A DNA stretch of 64,000 nt from Mesorhizobium sp. B2-3-4 (GCF_006442315.1 NZ_VFVY01000005.1:244505-308504), one strand, 5' to 3'. Shown: positions 44,406 through 54,350, numbered from the stretch's first letter. The notes: generated from the sequence alone by a model not told the origin. Translations and numbers: made by a program.

Positions 44406-45347
44406 ATGAGCTTTCGCCTGTTTGACGCGCCCCTGCGCGAGCCGAGCCAGTTCGTCGGCTTTGCCGGCAACACGATCGACCGGCAATCCGAGAACCGTGC
44501 CGACGATTCGGTCGACAAGGCGCTGGCCGATCCGACGACACGGCTGTTGCTGATGAATGGGGGGCGGCTCTATCTGAAGCTCGCGGATAGCGGTTTCGAC
44601 CCCTGGTACCGCGTCGCGGAGAGCCAGCCTTTCCAGCTATCCTTCGACCAGGGAGTCCTGCTCGGCTTTTCCGAACAGGGACCCGTGCTGGCGGTAATGG
44701 CCGGTGTTGACGCCGAGCAGCTCCCCGAGACGGTCAAGGCGATCGATTACCGCTCGGTCTATATGCAGGGGTTGATCGACGAGGCCGCCGCCGGCGCGAT
44801 GGCACAAGGTGCCGCCCTGCTCGCCTGGCATGCCAGCCACCGTTTCTGCAGCAAATGCGGCACGCAATCTCAAATGCGGGCCGGCGGCTACAAGCGGCAT
44901 TGCCCGAATTGCGGCACCGAGCATTTTCCGCGCACCGACCCGGTGGCGATCATGCTGACGGCGACGCGGGAAAAATGCCTGCTCGGGCGTGGCCGGCACT
45001 TCGCCCCGGGCATGTATTCCGCGCTTGCCGGCTTCATCGAGCCGGGCGAGACGATCGAGGCGGCGGTACGCCGCGAGACGCTGGAGGAGGCCGGCATCCG
45101 GCTCGGGCGTGTCGTCTATCATGCCAGCCAGCCCTGGCCGTTCCCCTATTCACTGATGATCGGCTGCTTCGGCGAGCCGCTCAACGAAGACATCCAGGCC
45201 GACCTCAATGAGCTGGAAGACTGCCGCTGGTTCCTGCGCGACGAGGTGCGCCTGATGCTGGCCAGGGAGCATCCCGGCAATCTGGTCACGCCGCCGAAAG
45301 GCGCCATCGCCCATCATCTCATCCGCGCCTGGGTCGACAACGAATGA
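44406..45347 (+). CDS. nudC: NAD+ diphosphatase / NADH pyrophosphatase
   Basis: NudC hydrolyses NAD(H) to NMN(H) and AMP and can remove NAD caps from RNA. The 313-residue protein has an N-terminal NUDIX-like domain and the zinc ribbon with CSKCG and CPNCG. The Nudix box follows as GFIEPGE then REtLEEAGI in its expected spacing, and the NudC-specific SQPWPFPYSLM directly after. Length and order are standard. It probably shares a transcript with the HIT protein gene upstream. Confidence 0.95.
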   Translation: MSFRLFDAPLREPSQFVGFAGNTIDRQSENRADDSVDKALADPTTRLLLMNGGRLYLKLADSGFDPWYRVAESQPFQLSFDQGVLLGFSEQGPVLAVMAGVDAEQLPETVKAIDYRSVYMQGLIDEAAAGAMAQGAALLAWHASHRFCSKCGTQSQMRAGGYKRHCPNCGTEHFPRTDPVAIMLTATREKCLLGRGRHFAPGMYSALAGFIEPGETIEAAVRRETLEEAGIRLGRVVYHASQPWPFPYSLMIGCFGEPLNEDIQADLNELEDCRWFLRDEVRLMLAREHPGNLVTPPKGAIAHHLIRAWVDNE

Positions 45348-45375
45348 GCCTTGAAATTCATTGCAGGAGAAGCAG

Positions 45376-45675
45376 ATGATCCGTCACACCGTCGTCTTCA
45401 CGCTGAAGCATCCGCCGCACTCGCTGGAGGAAAAGCGGTTCCTCGTCGACGCCAGGAAAATCCTCACCGCGATCCGGGGTGTCACGCATTTCGAACAATT
45501 GCGCCAGATCAGCCCCAAGAACGACTATCAGTTCGGCTTCTCGATGGAGTTCGCCGACCAGGCCGCCTACACCAGGTACAACGACCATCCCGACCATGTC
45601 GCCTTCGTGCGCGACCGCTGGGTGCCCGAGGTCGAGAAATTTCTCGAGATCGACTACGTGCCGCTTGGCTGGTAG
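45376..45675 (+). CDS. Dabb (stress-responsive alpha/beta barrel) domain protein
   Basis: A 99-residue Dabb domain protein: MIRHTVVFTLKHP, a central FEQLRQISPKNDYQFGFSMEF and DHPDHVAFVRDRWVPEVEKF are characteristic of the small dimeric ferredoxin-like-fold family first described in stress-induced plant proteins. Bacterial members have no settled function; some bind small ligands. A good ribosome site (AGGAGAAG) is followed by the ATG at 45376. It is 28 bases after nudC and ends one base short of the convergent pheA gene. Confidence 0.88.
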   Translation: MIRHTVVFTLKHPPHSLEEKRFLVDARKILTAIRGVTHFEQLRQISPKNDYQFGFSMEFADQAAYTRYNDHPDHVAFVRDRWVPEVEKFLEIDYVPLGW

Positions 45676-45676
45676 C

Positions 45677-46540
45677 TCAATCCGCCACCTTCCACTGCTC
45701 GCGCGACTGGCTGGCCGGATAGACGCCCAGGATGCGCACCTCGCGTGAGAAGAAGCGAAGCTCGTCGAGCGCCAGCTTGACCAGCGGATCGTCGGGATGG
45801 CCCTCGATGTCGGCATAGAACAGCGTCGCCGTGAAGGCGCCGAGCTGGTAGCTTTCCAGCTTGGTCATGTTGATGCCGTTGGTAGCGAAGCCGCCCATCG
45901 CCTTGTAGAGCGCGGCTGGCACGTTGCGGACGCGGAAGATGAAGGTGGTCATCATCTTGACGTCGGGTGACGGCCGCTCGGCCCATTGCTTGCTCTTGTT
46001 CAGGACGACGAAACGGGTGACGTTGCTGTCGGTGTCCTCGACGTTCTCTTCGATGATGTCGAGCCCATAGAGCTCCGCGGCCAGCGCCGGCGACAGCGCC
46101 GCCATGGTGCGGTCCCCGACCTCCGAGACCATCTTGGCGGCACCCGCGGTGTCGCCTGCGACGACCCCTTTCCACCCGTTCTTGCGGATGTATTTGCGGC
46201 ATTGGCCGAGCGCATGGATGTGGGTGTGCACGGTCTTGATCTCGTCGCGTTTGACGCCGGGCAGGACCATCAACTGGAAATGGATCGGCAGGAAATACTC
46301 GCCGACGATGTGCATCCTCGATTCCGGCAGGAGATGGTGAATGTCGGCGACGCGCCCGGCGATGGTGTTCTCGATCGGGATCATGGCGAGATCGGCCTTG
46401 CCGGTCTCGACCGCGTTGAACGCGTCCTCGAAGGTCGGGCACGGCAACGGCTCCATCGAGGGATAGACGTTGCGGCAGGCCGTGTCGGAATTGGCGCCCG
46501 GCTCACCCTGGAAGGAAATTCTGTTGGTCTTTTCAGGCAT
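45677..46540 (-). CDS. pheA: Prephenate dehydratase
   Basis: Catalyses prephenate to phenylpyruvate in phenylalanine biosynthesis. The 287-residue protein has a PDT catalytic domain (SFQGEPGANSDTA, IPIENTIAGRV) with the T-R-F catalytic motif in SNVTRFVVL, and a C-terminal ACT domain (PAALYKAMGGFATNGINMTKLES), which usually mediates feedback control by phenylalanine. No chorismate mutase domain is fused, as expected for Rhizobiales. It follows kdsB by nine bases on the same strand, a gene pairing (kdsB-pheA) I recall from other rhizobia. Confidence 0.95.
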   Translation of the reverse strand: MPEKTNRISFQGEPGANSDTACRNVYPSMEPLPCPTFEDAFNAVETGKADLAMIPIENTIAGRVADIHHLLPESRMHIVGEYFLPIHFQLMVLPGVKRDEIKTVHTHIHALGQCRKYIRKNGWKGVVAGDTAGAAKMVSEVGDRTMAALSPALAAELYGLDIIEENVEDTDSNVTRFVVLNKSKQWAERPSPDVKMMTTFIFRVRNVPAALYKAMGGFATNGINMTKLESYQLGAFTATLFYADIEGHPDDPLVKLALDELRFFSREVRILGVYPASQSREQWKVAD

Positions 46541-46549
46541 GCTGATATC

Positions 46550-47278
46550 TCAGTTTGAAAGGATTTCCCTGGCCCGTTCCAGGTCTTGCGGCGTGTCGAC
46601 GCCGAGCGGCAGCGAGCGGACGATCTCGGCGTCGATGCGCATGCCGGCTTCCAGCGCCCGCAACTGTTCCAGCCGTTCGCGCCGCTCCAGCGGCGACGGC
46701 CTCAGCGCGACGAAACGCTCAAGGGCGGCGCGGCGATAAGCGTAGAGGCCGACGTGATGATAGAGCGGCCCCTCGCCCCAGGGCGCCGTGGCGCGGGTGA
46801 AGTAGAGCGCCCGCAACCGCGTGCCGGACAGCGGCGATCCGACGATCTTGACCACGTTCTGATTGGTCTTTTCCTCGTCGCGGACGATTTCGACGCCGAG
46901 CGTGGCTATATCCACCGAGGCATCCTCGAACGGCCTCAGCGAGGCGGCGATGATGCCGGGATCGATGGTCGGCAGGTCACCCTGTACATTGACGATCGTT
47001 TCGACGTTGCGTTCGGGATCGAGCGCGACGAGGGCCTCGTGGATGCGGTCGGAACCCGATTCATGGTCGATGCGCGTCATGACGGCCTCGAAACCATGCG
47101 CGCGCACGGCTTCAGCCACGCTGTGCGTGTCGGTTGCCACCACCACCCGGCCAAGCCCGGCTTCGGCGGCGCGGCGCGCGACATGGACGATCATGGGCGC
47201 GCCGGATATGTCGGCCAGCGGCTTGCCCGGCAGGCGGGTCGAGGCCATGCGGGCCGGGATCAGGATCAGGGTGGACAT
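46550..47278 (-). CDS. kdsB: 3-deoxy-manno-octulosonate cytidylyltransferase
   Basis: KdsB activates KDO as CMP-KDO for LPS core synthesis. The 242-residue protein opens with [20 protein letters not shown] (nucleotide-binding signature) and carries [29 protein letters not shown] and the substrate block [14 protein letters not shown]. The ATG at 47278 is selected; an upstream in-frame TTG at 47368 lies within the predicted promoter. It diverges from cycM, a conserved rhizobial arrangement, and is followed by pheA. Confidence 0.96.
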   Translation of the reverse strand: MSTLILIPARMASTRLPGKPLADISGAPMIVHVARRAAEAGLGRVVVATDTHSVAEAVRAHGFEAVMTRIDHESGSDRIHEALVALDPERNVETIVNVQGDLPTIDPGIIAASLRPFEDASVDIATLGVEIVRDEEKTNQNVVKIVGSPLSGTRLRALYFTRATAPWGEGPLYHHVGLYAYRRAALERFVALRPSPLERRERLEQLRALEAGMRIDAEIVRSLPLGVDTPQDLERAREILSN

Positions 47279-47341
47279 CGCTATCGCAAGGCGTTCGAAA
47301 AGAGGAGGGGAAAAGTGGCAAAAGGTCTCACTGGAAGCGCC

Positions 47342-47370
47342 CTTATAAGTGTTGCAACGCCCGAGCAAAA
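47342..47370 (-). promoter_or_regulatory. Predicted kdsB-pheA promoter
   Basis: TTTTGC (47370-47365), a 17-base spacer and TATAAG (47347-47342) on the minus strand. The -10 is strong, the -35 weak. It lies ~65 bases before the kdsB ATG in the divergent gap with cycM. On the other strand TTGACC (47390-47395), 18 bases, TGGATA is a weaker candidate for cycM. Confidence 0.4.
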
Positions 47371-47471
47371 GACCTAGTTTCCGCCCGATTTGACCGGCTC
47401 TGGAGGGCGGGTCTGGATACCGACGGACGGAGTGGACGGATCAGTCCGCCGGAAAAGGGAGCAAGGGGCGT

Positions 47472-48158
47472 ATGGATTCCAACGAAGTCAACAAATTGCT
47501 CGCCGGATTGCTCGGAACCGTTTTCGTCGTCTTCTCGGTCGGCCTGGTGTCGGACGCGCTGTTTGCTTCGCCCGCCCCGGAGAAGCCCGGCTTCGAGATC
47601 GTGGCCGCCGAACCCGCCGAGGGCGGCGCCGCAGCGCCTGCCGTTGAATCCAAGCCGATCGCCGATCTGCTGCAGACCGCCAATGCCGAGGCCGGCGCCG
47701 CCGTCTTCAAGAAGTGCCAGGCCTGCCATTCCGGCGAAAAGGGCGGCCCCAACAAGGTCGGCCCGGATCTGTGGGATCTCGTCGACCGTCCCGTCGCCGA
47801 ACATGAAGGCTTCGCCTATTCGGCCGGTATGAAGGAATTTTCCAAGGGCGGCACCGAGAAGTGGACCTACGACAACATCAACCACTTCATCACCTCGCCG
47901 AAGAAATTCGTGAAGGGCACGGCCATGGGCTTCGCCGGCCTGCCCAAGGACGAAGATCGTGCCAACGTCATCGCCTATCTGCGCACGCTGTCGGACAACC
48001 CCAAGCCACTGCCGACGCCAGGCGCCGCCGCGGACGCTTCGGCGCCCGCCAAGCCTGCCGATGGCGCCGCTCCGGCGAAACCGGCTGACGGCGCGGCAGC
48101 ACCTGCCAAGCCCGCGGCTCCGGCGGCACCTGCACCGGCACCCGCCCCTGCCCAATAA
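47472..48158 (+). CDS. cycM: Membrane-anchored cytochrome c (CycM-like)
   Basis: A 228-residue class I cytochrome c held by an uncleaved N-terminal helix (residues ~9-31). The haem motif CQACH is at 82-86, and the distal methionine is in KGTAMGFAG (~152). Such proteins carry electrons from cytochrome bc1 to the aa3 oxidase. A tail of ~45 residues after the haem domain is built of Ala/Pro/Lys repeats (PAKPADGA units) and is probably flexible and periplasmic. The divergent position to kdsB is conserved in rhizobia as far as I recall. An intrinsic terminator follows 22 bases after the stop. Confidence 0.93.
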   Translation: MDSNEVNKLLAGLLGTVFVVFSVGLVSDALFASPAPEKPGFEIVAAEPAEGGAAAPAVESKPIADLLQTANAEAGAAVFKKCQACHSGEKGGPNKVGPDLWDLVDRPVAEHEGFAYSAGMKEFSKGGTEKWTYDNINHFITSPKKFVKGTAMGFAGLPKDEDRANVIAYLRTLSDNPKPLPTPGAAADASAPAKPADGAAPAKPADGAAAPAKPAAPAAPAPAPAPAQ

Positions 48159-48179
48159 GGATATCGTCTCGCGATCTTG

Positions 48180-48207
48180 AAAAAGCCGGGTTCAGCCCGG
48201 CTTTTTT
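48180..48207 (+). terminator. Intrinsic terminator after cycM
   Basis: AAAAGCCGGG, loop TTCAG, CCCGGCTTTTTT: a perfect GC-rich hairpin with flanking A and T runs, placed 22 bases after the cycM stop. It is the clearest rho-independent terminator in the window and separates cycM from the yej operon. Confidence 0.93.
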
Positions 48208-48322
48208 GTTGGGAAAATGCAGGGTGCGGCGACAAAGCCGGCGCATTGCGGTTTTCAGGAGCGTCAAATCATCTAGGATCGCGGTCTGGATGAGCTGGCA
48301 CGCATAGCGAGAAGGATAGTGC

Positions 48323-50197
48323 ATGACGGTTGGCCGAACGCTTCTCAAGTCGCTGCTGGCGACAGCCCTGCTGGCGGTGGGATTGCAGGCCACTTTGGCC
48401 GATGAATGGCTGACAAGTTCGTCGCTGACGGGCGAGTCCAAATACGGCGCCAATTTTCAGCACTATGATTATGTGAACACCAACGCGCCCAAGGGCGGCA
48501 CGCTGAATTCGGTGGTCAGCGGCACGTTCGACAGCTTCAACCCGTTCATCGCCCGCGGCACGCCCGCGGCAGGATTGAATTATCAGGGCGGGCTGCTCTA
48601 CCAGTCGCTGATGGCGAAATCCCTCGACGAGGGCAGCACCAATCACCCCGAGATCGCCGAGGCCTACAAGCATCCGGATGATTTCTCATCGGCGACCTAT
48701 CGGCTCGACCCGCGCGCCAGATGGCATGACGGTCAGCCGATCACCGTCGACGACGTGATCTGGTCCTTCAATTTCCTGAAGAAGGAGAGCCCGCAGTTCA
48801 ATCGTTATTTCGCCAACGTCACCGAAGCGGTCGCCGTCTCGGACCGGGAAGTCGAGTTCCGGTTCGACCAGAAGGGCAATCGCGAGTTGCCGCTGATCAT
48901 GGCCGACGTGGTGGTGCTGCCGAAGCACTGGTGGGAAGGCACCGACGCCAACGGCAAGAAGCGCGACATTACCCAGCCAAGCCTCGAAATCCCGCTCGGC
49001 TCGGGACCCTACAAGATCGCGAGCTTCAAGCCCGGTTCGGAAGTCGTCTGGCAGCGTGTGCCCGACTTCTGGGCGGCCGGCCTCGGCACCAATGTCGGCC
49101 GCAACAATTTCGATACGCGCCGCTATACCTACATACTCGACGACAATGCCGCCTGGCAGGCCTTCACCAAGGGCGGCTATCAGGATGTTCGCCTCGAGAA
49201 CAGTTCCAAGAAATGGGCGACCGAATACAATTTCCCGGCTTTGAAGGCCGGTGACGTCATCAAGCGGGAATTCAAGGAGACGTCGGGCCAGCCGATGCAG
49301 GGTTTCGCGCTCAATCTGCGCCGGCCGCAATTCCAGGACCGTCGCGTGCGCCAGGCGCTCACCCTGGTCTACAATTTCGAATTCATGAACCGCACTCTAT
49401 TCTACGGTCTGAATACCCGCACCCACAGCTATTTCGAAGGTCAGGATCTTGCCTCTTCGGGGCTGCCCACCGGCAAGGAACTGGAGATCCTCGAGCAGTA
49501 TCGGGACAAGCTGCCGCCGGAAGTGTTCACCGAGCCGTTCAAGCTTCCGGTCTACGACACACCGCAAGCGGAGCGGCAATATCTGCGTCAGGCAATCGCG
49601 CTGTTTGGCGAAGCAGGCTGGAAGATTGTCGGTGGCAAGATGACCGACGCCAAGACCGGCCAACAATTCAAGGTGGAATTCCTCGGCAACGATTCGACTG
49701 ACGAGATCCTGTCGAATTCCTATATCGATTCCCTGCGCAGGATCGGCATCGATGCCTCGCTGCGCATCGTCGACGCATCGCAATACATCAACCGGGTCAC
49801 CAATTTCGATTTTGATTCGGTGACGACGCAGTTGGCCCAGTCTTCGTCACCCGGCAACGAGCAGCGCGAATTCTTTGGCTCGAAGGCCGCCGACAGGCCG
49901 GGCGCGCGCAATGTCATGGGCATCAAGGATCCCGTCGTCGATGCCTTGGTGGAGCGTGTCATCTTCGCCACCGACCGCGACGATCTCGTCGCCGCGACCC
50001 GCGCGCTTGACCGCGTTCTGTTGTGGAACTTCTACGTTGTGCCGCAATTCAATCGTCCGGTTGCCTGGGCCGCCTACTGGAACAAATTCGGCATTCCCGA
50101 CAAGCAGCAGGGCTATTTCGGCATCGATCTCGACTCCTGGTGGATCGATCTCGACAAGGAGAAAGCACTGGCGGCCAAATATAAGGGCGGCAATTGA
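48323..50197 (+). CDS. yejA1: YejA-type solute-binding protein, first copy (Sec-exported)
   Basis: A 624-residue SBP_bac_5 protein of the YejA subfamily (long form with the N-terminal block HYDYVNTNAPKGGTLNSVVSGTFDSFNPF). A Sec signal peptide is present (VGRTLLKSLLATALLAVG, ending near LADE). YejA proteins feed the YejBEF importer, which takes up peptides such as microcin C in E. coli and is tied to resistance to host antimicrobial peptides in Brucella and Sinorhizobium. GAGAAGGA lies upstream of the ATG. The stop overlaps the second yejA start as TGATG. Confidence 0.93.
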   Translation: MTVGRTLLKSLLATALLAVGLQATLADEWLTSSSLTGESKYGANFQHYDYVNTNAPKGGTLNSVVSGTFDSFNPFIARGTPAAGLNYQGGLLYQSLMAKSLDEGSTNHPEIAEAYKHPDDFSSATYRLDPRARWHDGQPITVDDVIWSFNFLKKESPQFNRYFANVTEAVAVSDREVEFRFDQKGNRELPLIMADVVVLPKHWWEGTDANGKKRDITQPSLEIPLGSGPYKIASFKPGSEVVWQRVPDFWAAGLGTNVGRNNFDTRRYTYILDDNAAWQAFTKGGYQDVRLENSSKKWATEYNFPALKAGDVIKREFKETSGQPMQGFALNLRRPQFQDRRVRQALTLVYNFEFMNRTLFYGLNTRTHSYFEGQDLASSGLPTGKELEILEQYRDKLPPEVFTEPFKLPVYDTPQAERQYLRQAIALFGEAGWKIVGGKMTDAKTGQQFKVEFLGNDSTDEILSNSYIDSLRRIGIDASLRIVDASQYINRVTNFDFDSVTTQLAQSSSPGNEQREFFGSKAADRPGARNVMGIKDPVVDALVERVIFATDRDDLVAATRALDRVLLWNFYVVPQFNRPVAWAAYWNKFGIPDKQQGYFGIDLDSWWIDLDKEKALAAKYKGGN

Positions 50198-52080
50198 TGG
50201 ACCGGCAACCGATAACGGCCCTGCCCCGCCGGGATTTCCTGGCCCTGGGGGGCGCCGCCGCCGCCGCCGCGCTGTTGCCGGGCAAAGCCTTCGCGAACGT
50301 CGCGACCGGCACCGAGCTGCACGGCCTGTCGGCCTTCGGCGATCTCAAGTACAAGCCTGATTTTACGCATTTCAACTACGTCAATCCGGACGCGCCCAAG
50401 GGCGGCCAGATGAATTTCGCACCGCCCAACGCCACACTCAACCAGAGCTACCTGACCTTCAACACATTGAATTTCCTGGTCTTGAAGGGGGAGGCGCCGC
50501 CGCGCGCCGAGCTCTGTTTCGATTCCCTTATGGCAAGCGCGCTCGATGAGCCGGATGCGGTCTACGGCTTGATTGCCCAGTCCGTCACGCTGTCGCAGGA
50601 TCGCAACGGCTTTCGCTTCGCGCTTCGACCGCAAGCGCGTTTCCATGACGGCTCGCCGCTGACCGCCGAAGACGTGGCCTTCACGTTGAAGCTCTACAAG
50701 GATCAGGGCCACCCCAACCTTTCCAAGGCATTGCGGTACATGACCGAGGCGGTCGCGATAGACCCCGCCACCCTCGACCTCACCTTCAATGGCGAACAGT
50801 CGGCACAAAACATCCTTGCCGTCGTGGGCATGCCGATCGTGTCCAAGGCCTTTTACACGGCCAATGTTTTCGATGCCTCGACCATGACACCGCCGCTTGG
50901 CTCGGGACCCTACAAGATTGGGCGCGTGGCGGCCGGACAGACCGTCGAGTACGACCGCGTGCCCGACTATTGGGGTCGCGACCTTGCCGTGAACCGCGGC
51001 ATGTACAATTTCGACCGTATCCGCATCGACTTCTATCTTGACCGGCAGGCCGCCTTCGAGGCCTTCAAGAAAGGCGACACGCATTTTCGCGAGGAATTCA
51101 CCGCGAGTGTCTGGGCGACCGGATACGACTTTCCGGCGCTGAAGGACGGCAAGGTCGTCAAACGCGAATTTCCCGGCGAGAAGACGCCGGAAATGCAGGG
51201 GGCCGCGCTGAACCAGCGTCGTCCGCAATTCCGCGATGAGCGGGTGCGGCAGGCGATAGCCAGATGCTTCGATTTCGAGTGGATGAAGCGGGCACTGTTC
51301 TACGGCTCCTACGAGCGTTCTCAGTCGAATTTCGAACGGTCGGATTACAAGGCCGAAGGCCTGCCTTCGCCTGGCGAATTGGCCCTGCTGGAGCCGTTCC
51401 GGTCCGAACTGCCGCCAGAGGTTTTTGGTGAAGCGGTGACGCAACCCCTGTCCGACGGTTCGGGCCATGACCGCAAGCTGCTGGGCGAGGCTTCGAAATT
51501 GCTCGCGCAAGCAGGCTGGAAGCGCGCGGGCAGCTTCCTCGTCAACGACAAGGGGGAACGGCTGCGGGTTGAGATGCTGGCGGAGGATGACGGCCTCGTT
51601 CGCATCTTCACCCCATGGTCGGAGAATATGAAGGCGATCGGGATCGATGCTTCGATCCGACAGGTCGATGCGGCGCAGTATGAACAGCGGCAGAGCGATT
51701 TCGACTTCGATTTCGTCCTGTTCCGATGGTCGATCGGGGCGACACCCACCGACGACGGGCTGGAGATAATGTATGCCTCCCGAATGGCGGACACACAGGG
51801 ACAGCGCAACTATCCAGGCACGCAAAGCAAGGCCATCGACGCACTGATCGCGGCAGCCGGCAAGGCGCAAAGCCGGCCGGAACTGGTCACCGCGCTGAGA
51901 GCGCTCGACCGGGTCTTGCGCGCGCGGCTAGACTGGATTCCAACATACTATCTGGCGAATCACCGCGTCGCCTATTGGGACATGTTCGGCTTTGTCGAGC
52001 AAAAGCCCGATTATGGCTTTCCGGTAGAGACGCTGTGGTGGTTCGATAAGGGCAAGGCGGCAAAAATTGGCAAAGGCTGA
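50197..52080 (+). CDS. yejA2: YejA-type solute-binding protein, second copy (Tat-exported)
   Basis: A 627-residue paralogue of the preceding YejA, with the same N-terminal block (HFNYVNPDAPKGGQMNF) and core (LGSGPYKI, NQRRPQFRDERVRQAI). Its leader contains a twin-arginine motif PRRDFLALGG with a short hydrophobic stretch, so it is probably exported folded, unlike its Sec-type neighbour. The ATG at 50197 overlaps the yejA1 stop (TGATG). Two binding proteins serving one importer broaden the ligand range; duplicated yejA genes are known in Sinorhizobium. Confidence 0.92.
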   Translation: MDRQPITALPRRDFLALGGAAAAAALLPGKAFANVATGTELHGLSAFGDLKYKPDFTHFNYVNPDAPKGGQMNFAPPNATLNQSYLTFNTLNFLVLKGEAPPRAELCFDSLMASALDEPDAVYGLIAQSVTLSQDRNGFRFALRPQARFHDGSPLTAEDVAFTLKLYKDQGHPNLSKALRYMTEAVAIDPATLDLTFNGEQSAQNILAVVGMPIVSKAFYTANVFDASTMTPPLGSGPYKIGRVAAGQTVEYDRVPDYWGRDLAVNRGMYNFDRIRIDFYLDRQAAFEAFKKGDTHFREEFTASVWATGYDFPALKDGKVVKREFPGEKTPEMQGAALNQRRPQFRDERVRQAIARCFDFEWMKRALFYGSYERSQSNFERSDYKAEGLPSPGELALLEPFRSELPPEVFGEAVTQPLSDGSGHDRKLLGEASKLLAQAGWKRAGSFLVNDKGERLRVEMLAEDDGLVRIFTPWSENMKAIGIDASIRQVDAAQYEQRQSDFDFDFVLFRWSIGATPTDDGLEIMYASRMADTQGQRNYPGTQSKAIDALIAAAGKAQSRPELVTALRALDRVLRARLDWIPTYYLANHRVAYWDMFGFVEQKPDYGFPVETLWWFDKGKAAKIGKG

Positions 52081-52110
52081 GATATCAGTCCGACTGGGGC
52101 ACAAGGCCTG

Positions 52111-53205
52111 ATGGGCGCTTATATACTGCGCCGCATTCTTCTGATGATCCCGACCTTGTTCGGCATCATGGCGATATCTTTCGCCGTCATCCAGTTCGCG
52201 CCCGGCGGCCCGGTCGAGCAGGTCATCGCCAAGCTGACCAACCAGGGCGGCAGCGACCGCCTCGGCGGCGGCGGCGGTGACACCGGTGGCGGCAATTTCG
52301 ACGCCGCCGGCGACGTCAGTTCGAAATATCGCGGCGCCCAGGGTCTCGACCCGGAATTCATCAAGAAGCTGGAGAAGCAGTTCGGCTTCGACAAGCCGCC
52401 GCTCGAACGCTTCGGCATGATGCTGTGGAACTACGCCCGCTTCGATTTCGGCAACTCCTATTTCCGCGACATTTCGGTGCTCGACCTGATCCTGGAGAAG
52501 ATGCCGGTGTCGATCTCGATCGGGCTCTGGATCACGCTCCTGTCCTATCTGATCTCGATACCGCTGGGCATCCGCAAGGCGGTCAAGGACGGCACATCCT
52601 TCGATGTGTGGACCAGCGGCGTCGTCATTGTCGGCTATGCCATTCCGGGCTTCCTGTTCGGCATTCTCTTGATGGTGCTGTTTGCCGGCGGCTCGTTCTG
52701 GGACTGGTTTCCGCTGCGCGGCATCGTTTCAGACAATTGGGATCAGCTGTCCTGGCCGGCCAAGATCGCCGACTATGTCTGGCACATGACCTTGCCGCTG
52801 ACGGCTTTGGTGCTGTCGGCCTTCGCCACGACGACGCTTTTGACCAAGAACTCGTTCCTGGAGGAAATCCGCAAGCAATATGTGGTGACGGCACGCGCCA
52901 AGGGCCTGTCCGAACGGCAGGTGCTCTACGGCCATGTCTTCCGCAATGCGATGCTGATCGTCATTGCCGGCTTCCCGGGCGCCTTCATCTCGGCCTTCTT
53001 CACCGGCTCGCTGCTGATCGAGAACATCTTTTCCCTCGACGGGCTGGGCCTCCTCGGCTTCCGCTCCGTGGTCGAGCGCGACTATCCCGTGGTGTTCGCC
53101 AACCTCTACATCTTCTCGCTGCTGGGCCTGTTCATCGGGCTGTTGTCCGACCTGATGTACACCTGGGTCGATCCGCGCATCGATTTCGAGCGGAGAGACG
53201 TCTGA
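52111..53205 (+). CDS. yejB: YejB-type ABC permease
   Basis: A 364-residue permease with an N-terminal helix ([17 protein letters not shown]), a Gly/Asp-rich periplasmic loop (~48-72, [15 protein letters not shown]) typical of YejB, and five further helices. The EAA loop is [17 protein letters not shown] followed by YGHVFRNA. It starts 30 bases after yejA2, and its stop overlaps yejE as TGATG. It pairs with YejE to form the membrane channel of the importer. Confidence 0.95.
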   Translation: MGAYILRRILLMIPTLFGIMAISFAVIQFAPGGPVEQVIAKLTNQGGSDRLGGGGGDTGGGNFDAAGDVSSKYRGAQGLDPEFIKKLEKQFGFDKPPLERFGMMLWNYARFDFGNSYFRDISVLDLILEKMPVSISIGLWITLLSYLISIPLGIRKAVKDGTSFDVWTSGVVIVGYAIPGFLFGILLMVLFAGGSFWDWFPLRGIVSDNWDQLSWPAKIADYVWHMTLPLTALVLSAFATTTLLTKNSFLEEIRKQYVVTARAKGLSERQVLYGHVFRNAMLIVIAGFPGAFISAFFTGSLLIENIFSLDGLGLLGFRSVVERDYPVVFANLYIFSLLGLFIGLLSDLMYTWVDPRIDFERRDV

Positions 53206-54350
53206 TGTCGGAGGCAAGCGTCACCGCCGGAGTGTTGCCGGAGCGGATTGCGCGGCCATTCCTGTCGCCGCTCAACAAGCGCCGACTGCAGAACTTCAAG
53301 GCCAACCGGCGCGGCTACTGGTCGCTGTGGATATTCCTGGTCCTGTTCGTGCTGTCGCTGTTTGCCGAATTCATCGCCAACGACAAGCCGATCATCGCTT
53401 CCTACAAGGGCGAGATTCTTTTCCCCGTGCTGGTCGCCTACCCGGAAGAGAAATTTGGCGGCTTCTACGCCGTCACCGACTATCGCGACCCTGTGATCCA
53501 GGACGAGATCAACGCTCATGGCTGGATGATCTGGCCGCCTATCCGCTATTCCTACCAGACGGTCAACAACGCCATTCCCGAAGCAGCGCCGGCCAAGCCG
53601 TCATGGGAGTATGACGCCAAGACGCGCTGCAACCAGTATGCGCAAGGCGCGGATGATGCGGCCTGCATCGTCGGCAACTGGAACTGGCTCGGCACCGACG
53701 ACCAGGCGCGCGACGTTCTGGCGCGCGTCATCTACGGCTTCCGCATCTCGGTGCTGTTCGGCCTGATCCTGACCGCCGGCTCCGCCCTGATCGGCGTCGC
53801 CGCCGGCGCCGTCCAAGGCTATTTCGGCGGCTGGACCGACCTTCTGTTCCAGCGCTTCATCGAGATCTGGTCGGCCATTCCCGTGCTCTATCTGCTGCTC
53901 ATCGTCGCCGCCATCCTGCCGCCGGGCTTCTTCATCCTGCTCGGCCTGATGCTGCTGTTCTCCTGGGTGGCGCTGGTCGGCGTGGTGCGGGCCGAATTCC
54001 TGCGGGCCCGCAACTTCGAGTATGTCAACGCCGCCCGCGCACTTGGCGTGCCCAACCGCACCATCATGTTCCGGCACCTTTTGCCCAATGCCATGGTTGC
54101 GACATTGACCTTCCTGCCTTTCCTGCTCTCGGGCTCGATTTCGACACTGACCTCGCTCGACTATCTCGGCTTCGGCCTGCCGCCAGGCTCGGCCTCGCTC
54201 GGCGAACTGCTCAAGCAGGCGCAGCGCAACCTCAACGCGCCGTGGCTCGGCATATCGGGCTTCGTCGTCATCTCGCTGATGCTGTCGCTGCTGGTCTTCG
54301 TCGGCGAGGCGACGCGCGACGCCTTCGATCCGCGCAAGACGTTCAAATGA
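53205..54350 (+). CDS. yejE: YejE-type ABC permease
   Basis: A 381-residue permease. The N-terminus carries the YejE signature SPLNKRRLQNFKANRRGYWSL with the first helix, then a large periplasmic insertion (~65-165) with the family block PEEKFGGFYAVTDYRDP. The C-terminal five-helix domain has EAA loop AEFLRARNFEYVNAARALG. The ATG at 53205 overlaps the yejB stop; the frame continues open upstream only because of GC bias. Its own stop overlaps yejF as ATGA. Confidence 0.95.
   Translation: MSEASVTAGVLPERIARPFLSPLNKRRLQNFKANRRGYWSLWIFLVLFVLSLFAEFIANDKPIIASYKGEILFPVLVAYPEEKFGGFYAVTDYRDPVIQDEINAHGWMIWPPIRYSYQTVNNAIPEAAPAKPSWEYDAKTRCNQYAQGADDAACIVGNWNWLGTDDQARDVLARVIYGFRISVLFGLILTAGSALIGVAAGAVQGYFGGWTDLLFQRFIEIWSAIPVLYLLLIVAAILPPGFFILLGLMLLFSWVALVGVVRAEFLRARNFEYVNAARALGVPNRTIMFRHLLPNAMVATLTFLPFLLSGSISTLTSLDYLGFGLPPGSASLGELLKQAQRNLNAPWLGISGFVVISLMLSLLVFVGEATRDAFDPRKTFK

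Noticed and set aside
50113..51870. A 585-codon frame antisense to yejA2
   Set aside because: The sense frame encodes a full YejA-type protein with Tat leader; no family features in the antisense frame.
52425..53204. A long upstream extension of yejE inside yejB
   Set aside because: The extension translates yejB in the wrong frame; conserved YejE sequence starts at the ATG at 53205.
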